Assembly (NCBI RefSeq): GCF_002479495.1
Contig: NZ_DLNQ01000005.1
Span: forward strand, 889,113 to 953,112
Direction of reading: 5' to 3'
From: Brevundimonas sp. UBA7506
GTDB taxonomy: Bacteria; Pseudomonadota; Alphaproteobacteria; Caulobacterales; Caulobacteraceae
DNA: 64,000 nucleotides
The notes below the pieces were generated by a model, which saw only the letters and a list, made by a program, of their open reading frames with translations, made no database searches and was not told where the DNA came from. Positions 33,080 through 42,536 of the stretch are shown in pieces. A program made the position numbers and the translations under genes. The first letter of the stretch is position 1. Each line of letters begins with the position of its first letter.

Positions 33080-34071
33080 CGCTGGCGCTTGACCCCTTCG
33101 AACGGGTCGACCTCGCTCTCGTCCTCGGAGAAGCCGAAGTGGGCGAAGCCGGCCTTCATCTCGGGGCTGAGCGGCGCCTCGACGATCAGCTTGCCGCCGC
33201 GCGGATGGTCCAGTTCGATACGGCGAGCGTGAAGCTGCAGCTTCAGCACGCCGGACAGTTCGCGCGACTTCTCGTCGCCGTACTTGGGATCGCCCAGGAT
33301 GGGGTGGCCGATGGCTGCCATGTGTGCGCGCAGCTGGTGCGTCCGGCCGGTGAAGGGGCGCAGGGCCATCCAGGCGGCGCGGTGGGCGGCGCGGCTGATG
33401 GTGGCGAAGGCGGTTTCGGCCGGCTCGCCCTTGGGGTCCTTGGGATCGGCCGGGCGCATCATCTCGAAGTCGTTGATGCCGGTCTTCTTCAGCGCCATGT
33501 CGATCTGACCGGCCGAGGGCTTGGGGTTGCCGATGACGATGGCCCAATAGGTCTTCTTGGCCTGACGGCGGGCGAAGGCGCCGGCCAGACGCTTGGCCGC
33601 CTCCGGCCCCTTGCCCAGCAGCAGGACGCCCGAGGTGTCGCGGTCCAGGCGATGGACCAGACGCGGACGGTCCATCCCCTCGCCCCAGGCCGACAGCAGG
33701 CGGTCGACGTGCTTGGTCGTCTTGGTGCCGCCCTGCACGGCCAGGCCGTGCGGCTTGTTCAGGGCGATGACCATGTCGTCTTCATAGAGAACCAGCGACT
33801 TGGCGTAGGCCACGTCGCGTTCGCTCAGTTCATGCAGATCGCCGGGCTTGCGCGGATTGGCGTCGGGCAGAGGCGGCACACGCACGGCGGCGCCGGCGGT
33901 CAGGCGGTCCTGCGGCTTGACCCGCGATCCGTCGACGCGGATCTGGCCGCTGCGGGCCATCTTCTCGACCTGGATATGGGTCAGGTGCGGCCAGCGGCGC
34001 TTGAACCAACGGTCCAGGCGGATGTCGTGCTCGTCTTCGGCGACATAGAGGGTCTGGACTTCGCGGCTCAT
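33076..34071 (-). CDS. RluC/RluD-family pseudouridine synthase
   Basis: A 331-residue rRNA pseudouridine synthase. An S4 domain (about 17-62) precedes the catalytic HRLDRDTSG motif at 140-148, where Asp143 is the catalytic residue, plus the KPHGLAVQGG and GRTHQLRAHMA motifs. RluC modifies 23S U955, U2504 and U2580 in E. coli, but the exact target here is not known. Its start overlaps the crcB stop (ATGA) and its stop overlaps the TPR/2OG gene start (ATGA). A second RluA-type synthase without an S4 domain is encoded at 39013-39741. Confidence 0.95.
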   Translation of the reverse strand: MSREVQTLYVAEDEHDIRLDRWFKRRWPHLTHIQVEKMARSGQIRVDGSRVKPQDRLTAGAAVRVPPLPDANPRKPGDLHELSERDVAYAKSLVLYEDDMVIALNKPHGLAVQGGTKTTKHVDRLLSAWGEGMDRPRLVHRLDRDTSGVLLLGKGPEAAKRLAGAFARRQAKKTYWAIVIGNPKPSAGQIDMALKKTGINDFEMMRPADPKDPKGEPAETAFATISRAAHRAAWMALRPFTGRTHQLRAHMAAIGHPILGDPKYGDEKSRELSGVLKLQLHARRIELDHPRGGKLIVEAPLSPEMKAGFAHFGFSEDESEVDPFEGVKRQR

Positions 34072-34481
34072 GCGCCCACTCCGGTAAACAGTTTGCGCGC
34101 GATCATCAGGCCGACGAACAGGGCGGCGATGGAAAGAACCACCGAACCCGCCACATAGACGAAAGCCGTGGCCAGTTCACGGCGTTCGATCATCAAGGCG
34201 ACTTCCAGCGAAAAGGCCGAGAAGGTGGTGAAGCCCCCCAGCACGCCGACGGCGGCGAACAGACGGATGCTCTCCTGCCCCGCGCCCGCCTTCAGCGCCA
34301 GCCAGCCGGCCAGCAGCCCCATCAGCAGGCCGCCGACGATGTTGGCGGCGAAGGTGCCCCAAGGCCAAGCCGCGCCGGGCGCCAGTCGCCCGACCGTCAG
34401 GCCCAGCCCATAACGGGCCACAGCCCCCAGGGCGCCGCCCATGGCGACAAGGAGAAATTGCGTCATGCCGGGCTTGTACAC
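34068..34481 (-). CDS. crcB: Fluoride efflux transporter CrcB (Fluc)
   Basis: CrcB/Fluc is a small dual-topology fluoride channel. The 137-residue protein has four transmembrane helices, the NIVGG motif in the second, and the GGFTTFSAFS phenylalanine-box near residue 82. A GTG at 34481 is the start by frame; an ATG at 34466 is an alternative and neither has an obvious ribosome-binding site. The stop overlaps the downstream rluC start by ATGA. No fluoride riboswitch could be recognised upstream. Confidence 0.95.
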   Translation of the reverse strand: MYKPGMTQFLLVAMGGALGAVARYGLGLTVGRLAPGAAWPWGTFAANIVGGLLMGLLAGWLALKAGAGQESIRLFAAVGVLGGFTTFSAFSLEVALMIERRELATAFVYVAGSVVLSIAALFVGLMIARKLFTGVGA

Positions 34482-34515
34482 CGACCGACCCGCTTTGGCG
34501 AAGGCGCTGTCCTGA

Positions 34516-34548
34516 AAGGAAAAAGGCGGCGGATCGAAATCCGCCGCC
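34516..34548 (-). terminator. Rho-independent terminator of the TonB-dependent receptor gene
   Basis: A perfect 10-bp stem, GGCGGCGGAT (34525-34534) with ATCCGCCGCC (34539-34548) and loop CGAA, is followed on the minus strand by TTTTTCCTTT. It lies 26 bp past the receptor stop. It also separates the receptor gene from crcB. Confidence 0.85.
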
Positions 34549-34574
34549 CTCTCTCTTGGTCGTGATGGCCGGGC

Positions 34575-37565
34575 TTAGAAGCGCGCGGTCAGACCGACGT
34601 AGTAGCGACGGCCGAGCACGTCGTAGGTCGACGGGTCGGTGTTCGCCTGAACGCCCGGAGCGTAGGTCCGGGGATCCTCGTCCGTCAGGTTGTTCACGCC
34701 CGCACGCAGGACGACGGCGTCGTTCAGGGTCCAGGAGCCGTTCAGGTCGAAGTAGTGCAGCGGCTCCAGCACCGTCGTGGTGCCGAACTGGGTCATTTCA
34801 CCCACCCGGCGCCAACGCACGCCCGCGCCGAACGAACCCATCTGCCAGTTCAGCGACGACAGCATCTTCCACTCGGGGAAGGTATTGCCGAAGACGCTGT
34901 CGATCGTGCCCGTGCGGTTGATGAACGGACCACCGGCGGTGTCTTGGCGCTCCCAGGTGTCCAGCCAGCCGACCACGACGTTGGCGTTCAGCGAACCCCA
35001 ATCCGGCAGACCGGCGTCGGCCAGCTGCACGTTCCAGTCGAACTGGGCGTCGATGCCCGAGGTTTTCAGCGTGGCCAGGTTTTGGTTCAGCTCGCGCGCC
35101 TGCGTCACGTTGCCGGTCAGCGAGTCACGAATGAACAGCTGGCAGTAGCTGTTGGTCGGATCGTAGTTCGGGTTCTGACCCTGGGCGTTGTAGCAACCTT
35201 GCAGCTGGGCCGAGGCGCCCACGGTGCCGATCACATCGGTGATTTCGATGTTGTAGTAGTCGATCGAAGCCGAGAAGCCCGACAGCAGCGGATGCTGGAA
35301 GCGCGACTGATAGATGGCGCCGACCGACCAGGTGTCGGCGGTTTCTTCCTGCAGGTTGACGTTGCCGCCGGTGATGCCCGTGGCCTGGTTGTTGCCGAAC
35401 TGGTAGCTGTCGACAGCGTTAGCCGAAATGCCCTGAGCGATGCAGAGCGCCCGGACCTTGGCCGCGTTCGGACCATTGCGGTAGCTGCTGCGGATATCGC
35501 AGGGGTCGCCCGACAGACCGGTCGCCGACGGGGTGCCGATCGACGGGAAGCTGGTGTTGGTCGGTGCGAACAGCTCGCCGATCGAAGGCGCACGCACGGC
35601 GCGGTTGGCGCCGCCGCGGAAGCGCAGACCGTCGATGACCTGCCATTCGAAATCAGCCTTGTAGGCCGAAACGCCGCCGATCGAGCTGTAGTCCGAATAA
35701 CGAGCGCCCAGCGTGAGGTCGAACTGCTGCACGAACGGCAGATCCGACAGCAGAGGCAGCAGGACTTCGGCGAACAGTTCCTTGGAGTTCGTGTCGCCGT
35801 TCAGAGCCTGCGAGGCGTTAAAGCCCGCGATTTCCGAACCGCCGTTGGAACCACCGTCGGGACGCGGCACGACCGTATTGGTTTGGGCCAGCGAGGCGTC
35901 GGGGCGGAAGGCGTAGTTGTCCTGGCGGTATTGCACGCCGAAGGCGCCGCGCGCTTCGCCGGCCGGCAGGGTGAACAGAGGCCCTTGGAGCGAGGCTTCA
36001 ACGACGGTTTGCTCGGAGATGGTCGTGTTCTGACCGGCCCGCGAGATGTAGTTGACGCAGGATGCCGACAGGTTGGACTCGCCGAACGGGTTGAAGCCGC
36101 CTTCGCAGAGGCTGCGGCCGCCGTCAGGCGCGTCCAGCAGACGCTGCACGGCCGAACGCGACACGTTGCCGAGCTGGGTGGTGGTGTTGTCCACGCGGCC
36201 GTACTGCGCATAGACGTCATAGGTCCATTCGCTGTCCGGGATATCGCCACGGACGCCAGTCGTCAGCTGATAGACGTTGTAGCGGTCATTGCCGATACGG
36301 CCGCCGACTTCCGTGAAGCGCTTGTTCAGCAGGAAGGAGCCGTTCGGGTTCGGGCGCGCGTTCAGGAACGAGCGCAGCGTCGCGCCGATGAACGGGTTGG
36401 TCGTCGGGATACGGAAGCCGGTGCTGGGGACGTTGCCGGCGGCCGGCGTCGCCGCCAGTTCCTGCTGCGCCGTGTACTGGGTGAACAGCAGGCTCGAATA
36501 GACTTCGGCGGCGTCGTTGAGCTTGTAACGACCGCCGGCATAGGCGCTCCAGCGATCCAGCGGCAGTTGCAGCGAGTTCAGGGCGCCGGTGTTAAAGGCG
36601 TAGGTGCCCACGCCCGGTTGAGCGAAGCCATCATAAGTGATGCCGCCCGGGCTCTTGAAGTTGCGGGTCAGAACATAGCTGAACAGCGAGCCGTCGTTGT
36701 TGAAGCCGAACTGGCCCGAGTTGCCGACGCAGGGCGCCGACGGGTTGGACGAGGTCGCGCAGACGGTCGGCGTGCCGAAGTAGGTGTTGATGAAGGCCTG
36801 GGTCGGCAGGTTGTTCGAGTCGAAGGTCGTCGAACCCAGCGGGGTGGTGCCCGAAGCGCCCGAGACGGCCGCCCAGTCGCGGGCGCCGTTGTAGATCTGC
36901 GCGCGGGTCGAGCGACCGATCGACAGCACCATGTTGCCTCGGTCGTCGGCGAAGTTGCCGCCGACGGTCAGCGAGTAGCTTTCCGTGATGCCGTCGCTAC
37001 GGTCGGTTTCGCCGTACTGGGCGTCGATCTGAACGCCTTCGAAGCTGTCGTTCAGGATGAAGTTGGCCACGCCGGCCAGAGCGTCGGAGCCGTAAGCGGC
37101 CGAAGCGCCGCCCGAGATGACTTCGATGTTCTTGATCAGGGCGGTGGGCAGGATGTTGATGTCGACCACGCCGGTGGCGTTGGACGGCACGACGCGACGG
37201 CCGTTCATCAGCACCAGGGTGCGCGAGGTGCCGAGACCGCGCAGGTTCAGGTTGGCCTGACCGCCGTTGGACGGGTTGTTCGACGTCGAGCTGACCGACG
37301 GCACGAACTGCGGCATGTCGTTCAGCAGGCTGTCGATCGTCACCGAGCCCGTGGCCTGGAAGTCCTGAGCGTCGACCGTGACGATCGGGCTCGTCGACTG
37401 ATAGTCCTGACGGGCAATCCGCGAGCCGGTGACGACGATCTCGCCCACCTGGGTCGCCTGTTCATCCTGGGCCTGCGACTGGGCCATGGCCGGCGCGGCA
37501 AAGCCCGCCAGCGCAATGCCCGCGATCATCGTCGTGGCCAGCAACCGTTCACGTTTGTTGGTCAA
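34575..37565 (-). CDS. TonB-dependent receptor
   Basis: A 996-residue outer-membrane active transporter. A signal peptide ends at PAMAQS; the TonB-box-like region precedes a plug domain (about 45-170; VGEIVVTGSRIAR, SVTIDSLLNDMPQFV, LNLRGLGTSRTLVLMNGRR) and a 22-stranded barrel ending with a C-terminal Phe (YYVGLTARF). Caulobacterales encode many such receptors; the substrate (iron chelate, carbohydrate or peptide) cannot be read from sequence. The start is TTG at 37565 with AGGAGAGGG about 9 bp upstream. It is monocistronic with a strong terminator, and divergent from the gene at 37829. Confidence 0.95.
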   Translation of the reverse strand: MTNKRERLLATTMIAGIALAGFAAPAMAQSQAQDEQATQVGEIVVTGSRIARQDYQSTSPIVTVDAQDFQATGSVTIDSLLNDMPQFVPSVSSTSNNPSNGGQANLNLRGLGTSRTLVLMNGRRVVPSNATGVVDINILPTALIKNIEVISGGASAAYGSDALAGVANFILNDSFEGVQIDAQYGETDRSDGITESYSLTVGGNFADDRGNMVLSIGRSTRAQIYNGARDWAAVSGASGTTPLGSTTFDSNNLPTQAFINTYFGTPTVCATSSNPSAPCVGNSGQFGFNNDGSLFSYVLTRNFKSPGGITYDGFAQPGVGTYAFNTGALNSLQLPLDRWSAYAGGRYKLNDAAEVYSSLLFTQYTAQQELAATPAAGNVPSTGFRIPTTNPFIGATLRSFLNARPNPNGSFLLNKRFTEVGGRIGNDRYNVYQLTTGVRGDIPDSEWTYDVYAQYGRVDNTTTQLGNVSRSAVQRLLDAPDGGRSLCEGGFNPFGESNLSASCVNYISRAGQNTTISEQTVVEASLQGPLFTLPAGEARGAFGVQYRQDNYAFRPDASLAQTNTVVPRPDGGSNGGSEIAGFNASQALNGDTNSKELFAEVLLPLLSDLPFVQQFDLTLGARYSDYSSIGGVSAYKADFEWQVIDGLRFRGGANRAVRAPSIGELFAPTNTSFPSIGTPSATGLSGDPCDIRSSYRNGPNAAKVRALCIAQGISANAVDSYQFGNNQATGITGGNVNLQEETADTWSVGAIYQSRFQHPLLSGFSASIDYYNIEITDVIGTVGASAQLQGCYNAQGQNPNYDPTNSYCQLFIRDSLTGNVTQARELNQNLATLKTSGIDAQFDWNVQLADAGLPDWGSLNANVVVGWLDTWERQDTAGGPFINRTGTIDSVFGNTFPEWKMLSSLNWQMGSFGAGVRWRRVGEMTQFGTTTVLEPLHYFDLNGSWTLNDAVVLRAGVNNLTDEDPRTYAPGVQANTDPSTYDVLGRRYYVGLTARF

Positions 37566-37828
37566 TTTTTAAAACCCTCTCCTGGCGTTCGGCAACAAAG
37601 CAGAGGACCTTTTCCTCGCTTCCGCCCCCGCATCCTGACGCGAGACAAATCTTAGATTCGCCCGCCAATCCCCTACCGATTACGCCATGGCGTCCAATTT
37701 ACGACACAAAATTACTGAGCCGTAAGATTAAGTTGTCCCATATGTCGCAAACTAGCCACGCTTTGACGAAGCACGCCGCCAGGCAACACCGCCTCAGATT
37801 TAACGAAATGACAAAAGAGTTTCCGAAC

Positions 37829-38368
37829 ATGAACGCTGTTCACGGAAGAATTATTGCAAGTTTGTGCGCAATGTCGGCGATGTGCACCTTTGCAAATCAG
37901 AGTTACGCGAACGCAGATCCGGCCCCAAAGGCGGCACAGATGCAGCAGCTTCTCGACTGCAGGCGCATCGAGGATCGCAGCACCCGTGTCGACTGTTACG
38001 ACGCAGCGGCGGCATCGCTCGACGCCGCCGAACGCCAGGGCGAAATCGTCGTCGTCGAGCGTGAGCGCGTCATAGAAGCCAGGCGCGCCGTATTCGGCTT
38101 CAGCCTGCCCGCCTTCCCCAGCAGCCTTCTCGGGGGAGAAACGGAAGCCCTGAACGAGGTCGAAACGTCGCTGGAGCGCGCCAGCCATGTGGCGGGCCAA
38201 GGATGGACCTTCCATCTGGCGGACGGGTCGGTCTGGCGTCAGATCGACACGACCCCGCTCCAGTTCCGCGCGCGCGCCGGCCTGCCCATCAAGATCCGCC
38301 GCGCCGCCATGGGCAGCTACCTGCTGAAGGTCGCTGATTACCCCGCGGTGCGTGCCAAGAGACAGTAG
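37829..38368 (+). CDS. Secreted hypothetical protein with DCYD-type motif
   Basis: A 179-residue exported protein. A signal peptide is seen (ASLCAMSAMCTFANQSYANA). The motif QQLLDCRRIEDRSTRVDCYD is recognisable from many uncharacterised exported proteins of Caulobacterales and sphingomonads, where the LxCRxI...RLxCYD pattern recurs; the two Cys are ready for a disulfide. A C-terminal beta-rich half (GQGWTFHLADGSVWRQIDTTP) follows. The ATG at 37829 has AAGAG upstream; upstream ATGs in frame are less likely. Function is unknown. Confidence 0.78.
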   Translation: MNAVHGRIIASLCAMSAMCTFANQSYANADPAPKAAQMQQLLDCRRIEDRSTRVDCYDAAAASLDAAERQGEIVVVERERVIEARRAVFGFSLPAFPSSLLGGETEALNEVETSLERASHVAGQGWTFHLADGSVWRQIDTTPLQFRARAGLPIKIRRAAMGSYLLKVADYPAVRAKRQ

Positions 38369-38442
38369 CGGCAAAGAAATATGCATTTCTAGAACAGTAG
38401 AGGCAGAGTGGTCGCCCTGTACGCTCTAGCTAGTCGGCCGCT

Positions 38443-38937
38443 CTAGAGCCTTGATCTGATCGCGTCCTGAACCCGACGCGCATCATAGGCGTCGGGACGA
38501 TCCGGCTTGGCGCCCCGGCTCATGACGATCTCCAGCGTGGTGGAGGTCGGCTGCGGCCCGCTTAGGTCAAAGCCGAGGCCCACGCCGACGCCCGAAGTCG
38601 ACCAGCCGCCATAGCGGCCCGAGCCCGCGCCGATCGAGACGCTGGGGCGCACGCCGCCGGCGCTGTCAGGGCGGCCGTCGATCCAACGCTGCGTCACCTC
38701 GAACCAGTCATAGCCCTGATCGACGGTCAGTTGCGCCGCGCGGAACAGGGCGCGGTCCGCCACTGGGCCGGGCGCGCCGACGCCGTTGTAGGTGACACGG
38801 AAGCGGTTGGTTTCAATCTGCTGCTCGCTGAAGCCCTGGCCTCGCCCAGACTGCTGCGGACCATAGGGGGCCAGGCTGGCGCAGGCGCTCAGCGCCAGGG
38901 CGGAGGCTGCGATCAGGCCGAAGGTCAGACGTTTCAT
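38443..38937 (-). CDS. CC0125/CC1285 family lipoprotein
   Basis: A 164-residue lipoprotein named after Caulobacter homologues. The lipobox is LSAC (Cys at about 19), and the family pattern is YGPQ...GQGFSEQQIETNRFRVTYNG followed by VADRALFRAAQLTVDQGYDWF. It is probably anchored in the outer membrane; role not established. GGGAG lies 9 bp upstream of the ATG. It is convergent with the gene at 37829 with no clear terminator between. Confidence 0.88.
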   Translation of the reverse strand: MKRLTFGLIAASALALSACASLAPYGPQQSGRGQGFSEQQIETNRFRVTYNGVGAPGPVADRALFRAAQLTVDQGYDWFEVTQRWIDGRPDSAGGVRPSVSIGAGSGRYGGWSTSGVGVGLGFDLSGPQPTSTTLEIVMSRGAKPDRPDAYDARRVQDAIRSRL

Positions 38938-39012
38938 GCGAAATCTCCCTGCCCGATTAGCGTCGAGCCTGCCGGGATGTTCCGCCGCGAAGCTGAACAG
39001 AGACTGAACCGG

Positions 39013-39741
39013 CTAGAGCCCCGCCGCCGCCTTCAGGGCCATGAAATCTTCGGGCAAGGGCGCCTCCAGCGTCACGCGCTCGCCGCCCTCAGGGTGCGGG
39101 AAGGACAGTTTGGCGGCGTGCAGCATCAGACGCGAAGCCCCACGACCGGCGAAGGTCAGAGCCCCGCCGTAGCGCACGTCGCCGACCAGAGGCCGGCCGA
39201 TCGAGGCCATATGGACCCGCAGCTGGTGCATCCGTCCCGTCTCGGGCGCCAGTTCGACCAGGGCGCCGTCTTCGCTGGAGGCCAGGGTGCGATAGCCGCT
39301 GACGGCGCCCTGCGCGCCCGGGGCATCGAACTCGACCACCCGCATATAGCTCTCGCGCCCGATCTCCTCACGGCGCAGGGCGGCGGTGATGCGGCCCGAC
39401 TTCGGCTCAGGAGCGGCCGACACCAGGGCCAGATAGGTCTTCTGGAACCGGCGCATTTGCATGGCCTTGCCCAGGAACCCGGCAGCGGGCTTGGTCTTGG
39501 CCGCCAGGATGACGCCCGAGGTGTCGCGGTCCAACCGATGCACCAGTTCGGGCCGCTTGCCGTTCGAGCGCGCGAAGGCCCACAAAAGGTCGTCCAGGGT
39601 ATGGGCCTGGATGCGCCCGCCCTGGCTCGACAGGCCCGAGGGCTTGTTGAAGGCGATGATGTGCGCGTCCTCGTGGATGACCCACGAACGGACGGCGGCG
39701 ATGTCTTCTTCGGTCAGGGAAGCGGGCTGGCGGGTTTTCAC
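39013..39741 (-). CDS. RluA-family pseudouridine synthase (no S4 domain)
   Basis: A 242-residue single-domain RluA-like pseudouridine synthase. The motif HRLDRDTSG is at about 68-76, with the catalytic Asp71, plus FNKPSGLSSQGGR and GRMHQLRVHMASIGRPL. The lack of an S4 domain fits the RluA branch, whose members modify 23S rRNA and tRNA. A GTG start at 39741 was chosen (MKTRQPASLT). The membrane-protein gene at 39753-40208 ends 11 bp upstream, so the two may be co-transcribed. Confidence 0.9.
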   Translation of the reverse strand: MKTRQPASLTEEDIAAVRSWVIHEDAHIIAFNKPSGLSSQGGRIQAHTLDDLLWAFARSNGKRPELVHRLDRDTSGVILAAKTKPAAGFLGKAMQMRRFQKTYLALVSAAPEPKSGRITAALRREEIGRESYMRVVEFDAPGAQGAVSGYRTLASSEDGALVELAPETGRMHQLRVHMASIGRPLVGDVRYGGALTFAGRGASRLMLHAAKLSFPHPEGGERVTLEAPLPEDFMALKAAAGL

Positions 39742-39752
39742 CCGCCGAGCCT

Positions 39753-40208
39753 TTAGCGGAGGACGGCCTTCTTCGCCATGGCCGAGGCGTACCACAGCAA
39801 CAGGGCCGCGATCCCGACGATGACGAAGGGCATCCACGCCATCATGGCCAACTGGGGCGGCAGGGCCGGCGGCGGGTTGATGAACTTGGAATAGACCAGG
39901 CTGACCACCGCCCCCAGCAACGACAGAGCGAAGGCGTGCACCGCCCAGCGGCTGCGCGACAACAGCAGCAGCGACCCGATCACCGCGCCCCAGACGCCCA
40001 GCGTCCACGGCACATACATCCAAGTCGGCATGGCGTTGAAATAGGCGATCATGTTGTCGCCGAAACCGGATTCGCGCATATAGGCTTCGCCGCGCGTCGT
40101 GGTCTGGATGAAGTCGTATCCGCCATAGCCGCTCCACAGCAGCGACAGCAGGCCCACAAGCCACAGATGCCAGGGCGTCGCTTGACGCCTCGCAATATCG
40201 ATCATCAT
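39753..40208 (-). CDS. Hypothetical four-TM membrane protein
   Basis: A 151-residue membrane protein. It starts RRQATPWHLWLVGLLSLLWSGYGGYD and has further hydrophobic segments, VPWTLGVWGAVIGSLLLLS, HAFALSLLGAVVSLVY and FVIVGIAALLLWYASAMA. The TPWHLW...GxYD start is a common pattern of alphaproteobacterial membrane proteins without a defined role, sometimes labelled sugar transporters. The start is one of two adjacent ATG codons at 40205-40208. It lies directly upstream of the RluA-type gene on the same strand. Confidence 0.8.
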   Translation of the reverse strand: MMIDIARRQATPWHLWLVGLLSLLWSGYGGYDFIQTTTRGEAYMRESGFGDNMIAYFNAMPTWMYVPWTLGVWGAVIGSLLLLSRSRWAVHAFALSLLGAVVSLVYSKFINPPPALPPQLAMMAWMPFVIVGIAALLLWYASAMAKKAVLR

Positions 40209-40274
40209 TCCCTCCCCAGGTTGCGATCAGCCAGAGGCTAAGCCCGAACGGCCATGCTTAACAATGAACGGCGA

Positions 40275-40664
40275 TCAGGAACCCGCGACACGCCACGGCG
40301 GGTCCATCCGGTTCTCGCCCGCCCGGTAGAAGCACAGGCGATTGCCGTCGGGGTCACGCAGCCAGGCTTCGCGCCACAGCCAGGTCTGATCCACGGGATC
40401 ATGATCAAAGGCCACGCCCGCCGCCTTCAGCGCCGCCACCCGCTCGTCCAGATCGGCGCACTCGAAATAGACGCCGACGCCGCCGGGGGTGACCTGTTCG
40501 GCCAGATGGATGGAAAAGGTCGCAGGCGCCCCCGATCCGTCGCCGGGGCAAACAAAGCGAGCATAGTGGTCGCTGGACACGATCATGGTCAGCCCCAGCC
40601 GTTGATAAAAGGCCTTGGCGCGCGGGATGTCCGTCGTTTCGACTGTGACCTGATTGAGATTCAT
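40275..40664 (-). CDS. VOC family protein (glyoxalase/bleomycin-resistance fold)
   Basis: A 129-residue vicinal-oxygen-chelate protein: a paired beta-alpha-beta-beta-beta fold with LNQVTVETTDIPRAKAFYQRLG at the start and RDPDGNRLCFYRAG near the end. Conserved metal ligands are not complete, so it may bind a small ligand rather than act as a metalloenzyme. The ATG at 40664 (MNLNQVTVE) fits the family N-terminus; a further upstream ATG (40676) is possible. Function unknown. Confidence 0.88.
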   Translation of the reverse strand: MNLNQVTVETTDIPRAKAFYQRLGLTMIVSSDHYARFVCPGDGSGAPATFSIHLAEQVTPGGVGVYFECADLDERVAALKAAGVAFDHDPVDQTWLWREAWLRDPDGNRLCFYRAGENRMDPPWRVAGS

Positions 40665-40738
40665 GGCGGTACGCATTTCACAACTGAGGGACGCAGGACT
40701 TAGGAATCCCACGGCCTCGCTTCAACGCCGCCCGCGCC

Positions 40739-42046
40739 TCAGCCTTCCCTTTGCGCCCGTTCCCGCAGCGCCGCCCAGCGCTCCAGCCGCGCCTTGACCT
40801 TCTCCTCATGCCCCTCGCCCTTGGGCTTGTAGAAGGTGCGGCGTTCCATCTCATCGGGAAAGAAGTTCGCGCCGGAGAAGCCCTCGGGCGTGTCGGGATC
40901 GTACTGGTAGCCCTTGCCGTAGCCGAGCTGTTTCATCAGCTTGGTCGGGGCATTGCGGATATGGGCGGGCGGCATCAGTGAGCCGGTTTCATGCGCCGCC
41001 TTCCTGGCCGCCTTGAAGGCCTCATAGACCCCGACCGACTTGGGCGCCGTAGCCAGATGGACCACTGCCTGAGCCAGGGCCAGTTCGCCCTCGGGCGATC
41101 CCAGGAAGTCGTAGGTGTCCTTGGCCGCATTGGCGACCAGGATGGACAGGGGGTCGGCCTGACCGATGTCCTCGACCGCCATGCGCACGATCCGTCGCGC
41201 CAGATAGAGCGGGTCCTCGCCCCCGTTCAGCATCCGCGCCAGCCAGTAGAGGGCGGCGTCCGGGTCCGACCCCCGCACAGACTTATGCAGGGCGGAGATG
41301 AGGTTGTAGTGTTCCTCGCGCGACTTGTCGTAGGCGGGCGCGCGCTTCTGCAGCACGCCGGCCAGACCTTGCACGTCCAGCAGTTCGCCTTCCGGCAGGT
41401 CGAACAGGACCTCGGACATGGTCAGCAGATACCGCCCGTCGCCGTCGGCCAGGGCCAGCATGGCCTGACGCGCCTCGGTCGTCAGCGGCAGGGGCCGCTC
41501 CATCAGGGCCGCCGCCCGATCCAGCAACTGATCCAGCGCCGCGTCGTCCAGACGCTTCAGCACATAGACCTGGCTGCGCGACAGCAGCGCGCCGTTCAGC
41601 TCAAAGCTGGGGTTCTCCGTCGTGGCCCCGACCAGGGTGACGATCCCCTCCTCGACGAAGGGCAGGAAGCCGTCCTGCTGGGCGCGGTTGAAGCGGTGGA
41701 TCTCGTCCACGAACAGTAGGGTCTGTTGCCCTGCGGCCCGGCGCATCCTGGCCGCCTCGAAGGCCTTCTTCAGTTCAGCGACGCCGGAAAACACGGCGCT
41801 GATCGACTGATATTCATAGCCCGCCGCCTTGGCCAGCAGCCGAGCGATGGTGGTCTTGCCGGTGCCGGGCGGTCCCCACAGGATCATGGAGCCCAGACGC
41901 CCGGCCTCGATCATGCGGCGGATCGGCCCGCCGGGACCCAGCAGATGGTCCTGGCCCACCACCTGTTCCAGCGTCTGCGGGCGCAGACGATCGGCCAGGG
42001 GGGCGTCAGGGGCGTGGATGCCGGAGGCTTCGAACAGGTCACTCAT
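40739..42046 (-). CDS. rarA: Replication-associated recombination protein RarA
   Basis: RarA (MgsA) is an AAA+ ATPase related to clamp loaders that acts at stalled replication forks. The 435-residue protein has Walker [10 protein letters not shown] at 58-66, Walker B FVDEIHRF, sensor ATTENPSFE, and the C-terminal helical domain with [22 protein letters not shown] that is conserved in this family. Upstream on the plus strand is a VOC gene. In related genomes rarA often follows an HtrA-type protease gene, here about 2.8 kb away with a VOC and a beta-lactamase gene between. Confidence 0.96.
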   Translation of the reverse strand: MSDLFEASGIHAPDAPLADRLRPQTLEQVVGQDHLLGPGGPIRRMIEAGRLGSMILWGPPGTGKTTIARLLAKAAGYEYQSISAVFSGVAELKKAFEAARMRRAAGQQTLLFVDEIHRFNRAQQDGFLPFVEEGIVTLVGATTENPSFELNGALLSRSQVYVLKRLDDAALDQLLDRAAALMERPLPLTTEARQAMLALADGDGRYLLTMSEVLFDLPEGELLDVQGLAGVLQKRAPAYDKSREEHYNLISALHKSVRGSDPDAALYWLARMLNGGEDPLYLARRIVRMAVEDIGQADPLSILVANAAKDTYDFLGSPEGELALAQAVVHLATAPKSVGVYEAFKAARKAAHETGSLMPPAHIRNAPTKLMKQLGYGKGYQYDPDTPEGFSGANFFPDEMERRTFYKPKGEGHEEKVKARLERWAALRERAQREG

Positions 42047-42113
42047 GGAACGGCAGAGATAGGCGTTCGTTCAGCCGATTACACGCACTACTATAGGCCC
42101 GAACGGAGGAACC

Positions 42114-42536
42114 ATGTCCGAATCCCAGCCGAACCAGGGTCCGACCGGCGGCGTCACGCCTCACCTGACCATTCCGTCGCGCGGCGGTCTGGCGGCGATC
42201 GAGTTCTATGGCCGGGCCTTCGGCGCCGAGGAGATCATGCGGATGCCCGCCGAGGACGGCGAACGGCTGATGCACGCCCACCTCAAGATCAACGGCGCCA
42301 GTCTGATGCTGGCCGACGAATTCCCGGAGTGGACCGGCGAGGCCGACATCACGCCCAAAGGCGTCACCCTGCACCTTCAGGTCGATGATCCCGACGAATG
42401 GTGGACCCGCGCCCTAGTGGCCGGCGCCATCCCCGTCATGCCGTTGGAGGATCAGTTCTGGGGCGACCGCTACGGCCAGGTCCGCGACCCCTTCGGCCAC
42501 ACCTGGTCCATCGGCGGCACGGCAAAGAGCGTCTAG
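42114..42536 (+). CDS. VOC family protein (PhnB-like)
   Basis: A 140-residue protein of the PhnB-like VOC branch. TPHLTIPSRGGLAAIEFYGRAFGAEE and GDRYGQVRDPFGHTWSIG are characteristic. GGAGG lies 4 bp before the ATG. It has no assigned role; PhnB-like proteins are found in many genomes without phosphonate genes. Its stop shares CTAG with the stop of the convergent beta-lactamase gene. Confidence 0.9.
   Translation: MSESQPNQGPTGGVTPHLTIPSRGGLAAIEFYGRAFGAEEIMRMPAEDGERLMHAHLKINGASLMLADEFPEWTGEADITPKGVTLHLQVDDPDEWWTRALVAGAIPVMPLEDQFWGDRYGQVRDPFGHTWSIGGTAKSV

Noticed and set aside
34482-34574. Fluoride riboswitch ahead of crcB
   Set aside because: The 93 bp upstream hold the TonB-receptor terminator, with no match to the crcB-motif consensus that could be recognised by eye.
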